A stretch of 40,508 nucleotides of DNA from Lachnospiraceae bacterium (lineage in GTDB: Bacteria > Bacillota > Clostridia > Lachnospirales > Lachnospiraceae): contig JAJQEO010000108.1 in assembly GCA_021201665.1 (NCBI GenBank), positions 60,410-100,917 of the forward strand, given 5' to 3'. Positions 34,874-40,508 of the stretch are shown in pieces. The first letter of the stretch is position 1; the number at the start of each line of letters is the position of its first letter. The notes below the pieces were generated by a model. That model searched no databases. It was not told the origin of the DNA and saw only the letters and a program-made list of their open reading frames with translations. Position numbers and translations under genes: made by a program.

Positions 34874-35044
34874 TCAATCCTCCAACGCGCCATATATGAC
34901 TGCCGCAAGCGCACCGCCGATGAGCGGTCCCACGATGAAAATCCATACCTGGGCGAGCGCGTCTCCGCCGGCGAAAATCGCGGGCATCAGGCTTCTCGCC
35001 GGGGTCACGGATGTTCCGGTCAGGGCGATGCCAGGATTAGCCTG
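34874..35044 (-). pseudogene. C-terminal remnant of an aquaporin/glycerol facilitator
   Basis: The last 57 residues of a 95-residue frame match the MIP family C-terminus: GIALTGTSVTPARSLMPAIFAGGDALAQVWIFIVGPLIGGALAAVIY. The second pore motif NPAR is here TPAR. The first 38 residues of the frame do not resemble an aquaporin, and the N-terminal four-fifths is missing. It therefore cannot make a channel and is a decayed gene. Confidence 0.8.
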
Positions 35045-35448
35045 ACCAATATTCAGAATATATTGAATTTTCTGACAGTAATGCCATTTGCCGGATTCTT
35101 CATCTGTCAACCCTTTTTCGACTTTTTTTGACAAATTTCCCTTTTTTATCAGAATCCACAAAACGCACGTTCTTTGAAAAAAACTATGTAAACCAATCCT
35201 TTTTCACTCAAAAAATGTGGATAATGTGGATAACTCAGTGTATAAGTCCATTTTCCCACGTTTTTTTATCCACCAGGGTGTGGACAAATTGGGGAAAACA
35301 CATCTGCCCGGCGTTCTTCTGATATCGACAAAGACCATTTGTTTTGTGCAGGTTTACTTTACGATTTTCCCTTTTTTCGTGTCGCCCGAGCAGATGTTGC
35401 TTTTTTATCGTCAGATTTCTTCCGCTGTTTTCTGATATTTTATGGCTT
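35045..35448. other. AT-rich intergenic region with DnaA-box cluster
   Basis: 404 bp without a credible gene. The centre (35216-35287) holds several DnaA boxes, and the flanks are rich in T- and A-runs. Confidence 0.6.
35216..35287. promoter_or_regulatory. DnaA-box cluster
   Basis: Two perfect boxes TGTGGATAA abut at 35216-35224 and 35225-35233. Three more differ by one base: 35237-35245 (AGTGTATAA), 35266-35274 (TTATCCACC, opposite orientation) and 35279-35287 (TGTGGACAA). Five sites in 72 bp is far above chance. No dnaA, dnaN or rpmH gene is nearby. Confidence 0.7.
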
Positions 35449-37929
35449 TCATGACAGATCCGTATTCAGATAAGAAACAAACCGGTTCCCCGCCGCCTCA
35501 AACAGGGCCAGGCTGTCGTTCGGCCCGTAATAGTAGGTCTCGGTCTCGCCCGGGTTCAGCAGAATCAGGTTCCCATAGTCGTCATAGCCGGTGATGATGA
35601 CGCTGCCGGTCTCGGTGGCCGCGATGACGGCTTTTCCTTCGCTGACGAAATAGAGCACCTGCTCCAGGGTGCAGCCTGTGAGGTCGACTACATCCTTCTG
35701 CAGGGCGGCTTCGAGCTCGTCCACATCCATCGTCCCTGTCTTGACAATATCCGGGATGTTATCCAGGCTGATGCTCGCCTCGTCCTGCTGATTGCCGCGC
35801 TCCCAGACATATTCCTTGGCATCGTTGATGACCACGCCCACCATCTCGTCCGCGCGCTGGATGGCTTCCGCGGCGGTCGGCCAGCTGCTGTCCAGGCTTC
35901 CGCCCGCATATACGTAGTAGAGCTGTTCTTTGTCCGCATTTGCCGGAATCTCCACGGCGGCCGCTCCGCTGTCGGACGCAAATTTACCCGTCACGACCTG
36001 CGGATTCGTATCCGTGATCGTCGTACCGACACGCAGCAGGATCACAGTCTGTTTGACGTCATCGGTCTCGGTAGACAAGCCATACTCCACGCTGTCCTCC
36101 GTGTCCGTGCTGACAATGGTATCCGTGGTCGTCTCCACATATTCCCCATCCACCTTCGCCACGCGGGAAAGGGTCAGCATGTTGTTTGACAGCTCAGCCC
36201 CGATCACATAAGCACCTGACGGTGTATATTCCTTGATGGTTTCCCCATCCTCTCCGACGATCACGAGCTCATACATCGGGAACACTTCAGAGCCTGCCGC
36301 AGAGCTGTCTATGTCAGTGAGAAGTGCCACCCCGTAGATAAGGTTTTCTCCCATGTAACAGACCTGCCGGATGCGCTCCCACGTATCGCATACCACGTCG
36401 CGTATCTCGCCGGTCTCCAGATCCATCGTGCGAAGTGTCTGGGAATCATAGCGTTCTCCCTCCACAAGCCAGCTGAAATAGCGGTTCGAATCCGAGCTGG
36501 TATAGCAGCCGCTGTTGACGCCGGTAATCACACTCTCGTATTCGCCGGTCGCCAGATCAATCCGGTATACCGTGTTTTCCAGCAAAATGTAGCAGTCTTC
36601 CCCATCATCGGTAAGGTAAGCGAGCGCGTCGATGTCCAGCTTCAGGCTGTCATACGCCTCCATCGTGCGTACGAAAAGCAGCTCTTCAGAAGTGGCAGAA
36701 GAATTTTCATAATGATAAAACGCGATGCCGTTTTCTCCTTCATGGTCGCCGCGGTTCATATAGCCGGAAACGACATACCAGACGTCTCCTTCCGCCCCCA
36801 CGTTCAGAATCTTGATATTATGCTGATCATAGAAATCACGGTAATCCATGTCCTCTTCCTGCAAAAATCCAAACACGAGCGAGAGCTTACCGCCATTGAT
36901 GTCGTAAGTCCAGAGTTCATTTTCCTGCACGAAGGCCACATAATTTTTATCATCGTCAAACAGATACTCCACATCGCCATCCGTGATGCCAAGATTAATG
37001 CCCTCAGACTGGAGTACCTCGCTGTCTGTATTAAAAATTTCATCCGTACTCCGCGTAAAATCCAGAAGGTAAACACGCGTGTCCGTATAGCGCAGCCGGT
37101 AAAATTCCTTGACACGGTAAAGCGTAGTAACGCCGTCCTCATCCACCGCGGAAATACAGTAATTCAAAACAAAGGAGGCCGTCGTGCCATTGATATCGAC
37201 CAGGCTCGGCGTCGGCTTGTAGTAGATGGAAGGATTCAAAGAGCCCCACATCAGCTGCGCAACTGTGTCATGGATATCCATGCTCGCGAGCGTCTGGCTG
37301 GTGCCGGTCGTATCATCCGGCTCCACCACGACGCCAAGAGAAGACTGATCTGTCTTGTTGACGCATTTCGCGTAAAAGCCGGTCACAAAGTCCAGATAAT
37401 CATCCAGATGCAGGCCGTCCTCCAGCAGCAATCTCGTATAAAAATAAATATTGCGCGCTCCGGCCAACACCTGGATCTTGAGAATATATTCCTGATTCAG
37501 CAGCACCTGATTCTGGATCGTCAGAGTCGCCTCCAGATAGCCTTCATCATCCTCCGTCAGATTGATCACGCTCGTGTTTTCCAGAGATTCGCTGCCGTCC
37601 AGCGTCAGCACCTCATAGGAAACGCTCTCGATATTGGTGTTAAATGACTGTATTTTAATATCCAGCTCGTGACTGGAGTCCAGGATGGTCACCGTATCGC
37701 GGATATAGTTCACGTCCATCTCATAGGCATAGCCATGCAGGCAGTTATAGCTGACGCCATCATCCTGCATATAGACCAGCGGGAAGGTCGCGTCCGCCAT
37801 CGTTTCCGAAGTGTTCGGAGTCGCCTGGTTCAGCAGTCTCGCAAACACATAAACTGCTACTATAAACACGATCAGCAGCACCAGAACCCGTATAATCATA
37901 TTCCGTACTGTCCTAAGTATATTTCCCAT
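35449..37929 (-). CDS. Large extracellular protein with one N-terminal membrane anchor, uncharacterised
   Basis: An 826-residue protein. One hydrophobic segment lies at about 11-31, and the rest is expected outside the cell. The middle (about 280-620) has repeated strand-turn patterns such as NELWTYDINGGKLSLVFG and ENTVYRIDLATGEYESVITG, which suggest a beta-propeller. The C-terminus (about 745-826) has LEQVLYFVSEGKAVIAATETGSVIITGYDDYGNLILLNPGETE. This looks like the His-containing half of C39-type papain-like peptidases but the usual His is replaced, so it may be a non-catalytic fold. The ATG at 37929 has GGGAG upstream. I do not recognise a named family. Confidence 0.8.
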   Translation of the reverse strand: MGNILRTVRNMIIRVLVLLIVFIVAVYVFARLLNQATPNTSETMADATFPLVYMQDDGVSYNCLHGYAYEMDVNYIRDTVTILDSSHELDIKIQSFNTNIESVSYEVLTLDGSESLENTSVINLTEDDEGYLEATLTIQNQVLLNQEYILKIQVLAGARNIYFYTRLLLEDGLHLDDYLDFVTGFYAKCVNKTDQSSLGVVVEPDDTTGTSQTLASMDIHDTVAQLMWGSLNPSIYYKPTPSLVDINGTTASFVLNYCISAVDEDGVTTLYRVKEFYRLRYTDTRVYLLDFTRSTDEIFNTDSEVLQSEGINLGITDGDVEYLFDDDKNYVAFVQENELWTYDINGGKLSLVFGFLQEEDMDYRDFYDQHNIKILNVGAEGDVWYVVSGYMNRGDHEGENGIAFYHYENSSATSEELLFVRTMEAYDSLKLDIDALAYLTDDGEDCYILLENTVYRIDLATGEYESVITGVNSGCYTSSDSNRYFSWLVEGERYDSQTLRTMDLETGEIRDVVCDTWERIRQVCYMGENLIYGVALLTDIDSSAAGSEVFPMYELVIVGEDGETIKEYTPSGAYVIGAELSNNMLTLSRVAKVDGEYVETTTDTIVSTDTEDSVEYGLSTETDDVKQTVILLRVGTTITDTNPQVVTGKFASDSGAAAVEIPANADKEQLYYVYAGGSLDSSWPTAAEAIQRADEMVGVVINDAKEYVWERGNQQDEASISLDNIPDIVKTGTMDVDELEAALQKDVVDLTGCTLEQVLYFVSEGKAVIAATETGSVIITGYDDYGNLILLNPGETETYYYGPNDSLALFEAAGNRFVSYLNTDLS

Positions 37930-38056
37930 AAAAGCATTCTCCCATCATCAGCGCCCAGGACGCGCTTTGCGTCTGTCAGGCATTCGGCTTTTCGTACGGT
38001 TTTCAGTATACTATCTCAGAGAGAAAAATGCCATAGGTTTTTTTCTTACTGTAATC

Positions 38057-38917
38057 TCAAATCATTCCCCCTTCCGCGCAGGCTCTGTAGCGGCATCTCC
38101 GTCGGTGCATCTCCTGCAGCAGCATAACCCGGATCAGGTCGCCGCGTGAAACAAGGTCTCCTGTCTGTTCTGACTCGTATGTTTCCCCTCGTACTGCCGT
38201 TTCCGCATCCGCTCCCCACGCTATTCCTCGTGCTGCCGTTTCCGCATCCGTTCCCCGCGCTATTCCTCGTGCTGCCGTTTCCGCATCCGCTTCCCGCGCC
38301 ATGCCTCGCGCGAACCCATCCATACCCGCTCCCCACGCCATGCCTCGCGCGGATCCATCCATACCCGACCCCCGCGCCATCCCCTGCGAAGAAACAGCAT
38401 CCCTCGCCGCTTCCTCTATCCGTTTCTGAATAGTATAGACGGTCGTATAATCCGGGTATTCATCGAACATAGCACTGCCCTCATATTCCATCCGGTCGCA
38501 CTCCTCCTCAATCAGTGGAAGCAATTCCTTCGCCGCAGCCGGATACATCCCCTGAAGCATGCGGAAGTCCTTTTCTGCCAGCATCTCGTCGCCTGGATTT
38601 AAAAAGTCGAACATACCGCTTCCGTTTTCTGCGCATTTGCCGCAGATGTCTGATTTCCCGGACGGATTATTTTTTCTGCCCTGACATTCAACACCAGTGC
38701 CTTTTTGCTTATCCAAAAGTTCAGTTCCAGTCCTCTTTTGAACATCATCGACTATAGGATCGCTCCTCTTCTGGGCATCATCGACTATATACTCGCTCCT
38801 CTTCTGGGCATCCAGAGAGTATCTGTCACTGCCCAAAAAGACAGAGCGGTCCTGCCCGGGAACATCCGCAGCCATTGTCTTCTCTCCCTGCATCTTCCTT
38901 CTATTAAAATACCCCAT
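38057..38917 (-). CDS. Uncharacterised protein with conserved EEECDRMEYEGSAMFDEYP core and repeats
   Basis: A 286-residue soluble protein. The core (about 115-170), with DFRMLQGMYPAAAKELLPLIEEECDRMEYEGSAMFDEYPD, recalls a short uncharacterised Lachnospiraceae protein family. The C-terminus is LIRVMLLQEMHRRRCRYRAC. Between them, several 13-residue units (ARGIARGTDAETA type) and related GMDG units make up residues about 180-250. Near the N-terminus an 11-residue unit DAQKRS....VD repeats three times. AGGTGA precedes the ATG at 38917. It reads into the 826-residue gene after 127 bp. Function unknown. Confidence 0.72.
   Translation of the reverse strand: MGYFNRRKMQGEKTMAADVPGQDRSVFLGSDRYSLDAQKRSEYIVDDAQKRSDPIVDDVQKRTGTELLDKQKGTGVECQGRKNNPSGKSDICGKCAENGSGMFDFLNPGDEMLAEKDFRMLQGMYPAAAKELLPLIEEECDRMEYEGSAMFDEYPDYTTVYTIQKRIEEAARDAVSSQGMARGSGMDGSARGMAWGAGMDGFARGMAREADAETAARGIARGTDAETAARGIAWGADAETAVRGETYESEQTGDLVSRGDLIRVMLLQEMHRRRCRYRACAEGGMI
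38190..38390 (-). repeat. 39-nt-type intragenic repeats in the uncharacterised gene
   Basis: At least three clear 39-nt units followed by diverged relatives encode the ARG.A.G.DAETA repeats. All keep the frame. Confidence 0.8.
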
Positions 38918-39031
38918 ACATTCACCTGAAATTTTTTCCATCAATATATCCTATGCCAAAAAGTTCCGGAAGTGCATAGCAGAAGGTTTCCGGGAAATAA
39001 GCTCTTATATCGACTTATTTCAATAAATTAT

Positions 39032-39307
39032 CTAATGCGCGGCTTTCATTGTATCATACAGCGGACGCATCTGCTCATAAATCCACGATAAATCTGCCTT
39101 GCAGTCTCCACCATAAATCCCAACAGAAACGACATCTTCAAATCCGTAAATCACTGCCAGATCGCTCTTTTCAAATTCGTAGACAAATACGTGCTTCCGT
39201 TTCGGGTCGATAATCCAGTATTCGCGCACGCCTGCTATCTTATATTTTGCAAGTTTCAATGTGCGGTCTGCTTGTGTCAATATATAACCAAACATTTCCC
39301 GCATCAT
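39032..39307 (-). pseudogene. Uma2-family protein, 3' fragment only
   Basis: The 91-residue frame contains TLKLAKYKIAGVREYWIIDPKRKHVFVYEF then DLAVIYGFEDVVSVGIYGG and a C-terminal DLSWIYEQ. This is the second half of Uma2/DUF820 restriction-endonuclease-fold proteins (usually about 180-200 residues in full). The first 15 or so residues do not match the family. The ATG overlaps the recombinase stop. The 5' half is missing and the junction lies near 39258-39268, directly downstream of the recombinase, as expected for an integration site. Confidence 0.8.
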
Positions 39308-40508
39308 TCATCAAATACATGAGCGAATTTCCAGGTAATTTTCATTCGGTCTGCAGAATAGACATCTACCCGCTCGATGAATGCCTCCTGTATCTCCGGC
39401 GTCAGCTTGTCCAGATTTGAATGCTGCTGAATCAGCTCAGCCACGCTTTCTCTTTCTGCATTTTCCAATCTTCCTTCAGAATTCTCTGTTTCTGCTTCTA
39501 TGGGCGACAGGAGCTTCCGGTACTCTTCCGCTTTTGCATCACATTCCCTCTTTTGCATCAGGTAGTCATCCCTTGAAAATTTCCCATCCTTGTATTTTTC
39601 ATACAGCTCCGTCTTTTCTCTTTCGAGACGCTCCAGTTTCTTTTGGTAACGCTTTCGGTCTGATTCTTCCGAAGTCTTCTTTTTCCTCGATTGATCTTTT
39701 CTGCAAGCTTCCAGTGCAAGGAATCTCTTGATATGGCTGTTCAGTTCCTGAAGGACCGCATTCTCAAGCGCTGGAGCATCTGCGCGGAAACGGTAACAGG
39801 AAGCATTCGGATTTGTGTCACCATACCGGCATAAGTAGTAAGTACCGTTCTTTGACCTGGACATCCGCTTTCCACAATACGCACAATAGAATACATTCGC
39901 CCGCCTGCCGGCATATGGTTTTTTATACTTCGGCAGCATATCTTCTACTTTATAGAAGGTTTCTTTCGACACGATTGCCTCATGCGTATTTTCAACTCTG
40001 ATCCATTCCTGTTTATCGCGGGTTGTCATTTTTCCACGAATGCCATTCTCTTTCGTCCGCAGGGTAACCATATTCCCCGTGTATTTCTCATTGCGAAGAA
40101 TATGCATTACACTGGTGCTGTTCCACCCCTGTTTTCCTGAATTTATATTTTGCCCGTACCTTCTTTCATTATGCTCAATGGCATACTGTGCAGGTGTCGG
40201 AACACCCCGGGCATTTAATAGCCTTGCGATTTTAGTTGCGTTGCAGCCCGACAGACGTAACTCAAATATCTCCCTGACAATTGGGGCTGTCTCAGAATTG
40301 ACTTCCAATTTACGATGATTTTCTTTTGACTTCCGATAACCATATGGAGCGTATGTACCTCTAAAGCTACCTTCCATTCCTGTCTTTACCCATGAATCAC
40401 GTGCCTTCTTAGAAAGGTCCCGGCTATAAGAATCGTAAACGAAATTCTTAAAAACCATATCCAGCCCCAGTGTCTGATCGGTGGATAGAGCACTGTCATA
40501 ACGATCAT
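39304..40508 (-). CDS. Large serine recombinase, 5' end beyond the window
   Basis: The open frame continues upstream of the ATG at 40458 to the window edge (reading DRYDSALSTDQTLGLD before it), so the resolvase N-terminal catalytic domain is mostly outside. Visible are the end of the catalytic domain (VYDSYSRDLSKKARDSW), the Recombinase domain (YAPYGYRKSKENHRKLEVNSETAPIVREIFEL, ATKIARLLNARGVPTP, WNSTSVMHILRNEKYTG), a zinc ribbon FYCAYCGKRMSRSKNGTYYLC with a distal Cys, and a long coiled coil (about 255-320). Such proteins integrate and excise mobile elements. The stop lies about 40 bp from the broken Uma2 gene. The element probably extends to the right. Confidence 0.92.
   Translation of the reverse strand, partial: DRYDSALSTDQTLGLDMVFKNFVYDSYSRDLSKKARDSWVKTGMEGSFRGTYAPYGYRKSKENHRKLEVNSETAPIVREIFELRLSGCNATKIARLLNARGVPTPAQYAIEHNERRYGQNINSGKQGWNSTSVMHILRNEKYTGNMVTLRTKENGIRGKMTTRDKQEWIRVENTHEAIVSKETFYKVEDMLPKYKKPYAGRRANVFYCAYCGKRMSRSKNGTYYLCRYGDTNPNASCYRFRADAPALENAVLQELNSHIKRFLALEACRKDQSRKKKTSEESDRKRYQKKLERLEREKTELYEKYKDGKFSRDDYLMQKRECDAKAEEYRKLLSPIEAETENSEGRLENAERESVAELIQQHSNLDKLTPEIQEAFIERVDVYSADRMKITWKFAHVFDE

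Noticed and set aside
35045..35161. N-terminal part of the aquaporin-like frame as a real protein start
   Set aside because: The first 38 residues do not resemble any aquaporin segment and there is no ribosome site.
36712..37647. 311-residue rightward frame opposite the 826-residue protein
   Set aside because: Antisense shadow; the minus strand has a proper start, anchor and uninterrupted frame.

Overview
The window looks like chromosome from a Gram-positive, moderately GC-rich Clostridium relative, most likely a Lachnospiraceae-type gut anaerobe. I base this on YesM/YesN-type two-component proteins, a T-box leader in front of a tryptophan-type ABC transporter, a long EpsC-like serine acetyltransferase, the carboxynorspermidine route to spermidine-like polyamines, an N-terminal half of a Lachnospiraceae-style LTA synthase, and strong sigma-A-like promoters and AGGAGG ribosome sites. 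No rRNA, tRNA or CRISPR array was seen. The genus cannot be fixed from this sequence alone.

Layout. 1-3.7 kb: polyamine operon (carboxynorspermidine dehydrogenase, then nspC) behind a consensus promoter. 3.7-5.6 kb: small acidic protein plus AAA-ATPase/PD-(D/E)XK protein. 5.6-8.6 kb: palindromic tandem repeats, a truncated LTA-synthase-like membrane protein, a Crp/Fnr regulator and a 38-bp minisatellite. 8.6-11.4 kb: gdhA and an HtrA-type protease. 11.4-13.9 kb: an AlbA_2/ATPase gene between two 42-bp direct repeats, next to an orphan, frameshifted RelB/DinJ antitoxin. 14.0-23.5 kb: a carbohydrate-use locus. A binding protein, two permeases and a polyol-type dehydrogenase read leftward, while a sensor kinase, an AraC-type response regulator and a GH105 hydrolase read rightward from near-mirror-image promoters. 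23.5-25.0 kb: a second AlbA_2 protein with a VGDK tandem linker. 25.0-30.5 kb: maf, truA, an AEC transporter, a small acidic protein, cysE and a zinc-ribbon protein. 30.8-34.9 kb: Trp T-box and trpXYZ-like ABC operon. 34.9-35.4 kb: aquaporin remnant and a DnaA-box cluster. 35.4-39.0 kb: two large uncharacterised proteins. 39.0-40.5 kb: a serine recombinase running off the right edge, abutting a Uma2-family gene that has lost its 5' half.

The most unusual theme is tandem-repeat growth inside and between genes. NspC carries two seven-copy repeat inserts (39 nt and 24 nt units) plus a third, looser insert. Maf, the AEC transporter, the carboxynorspermidine dehydrogenase, an AlbA_2 protein and two uncharacterised proteins also carry low-complexity or repeated inserts in otherwise conserved folds. 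Intergenic minisatellites of 32, 34, 38 and 81 bp lie nearby. A second theme is structured intergenic palindromes, two of which share a conserved core and fold on paper into a closed multi-hairpin figure. A third is gene remnants: LTA synthase, RelB, aquaporin and Uma2.
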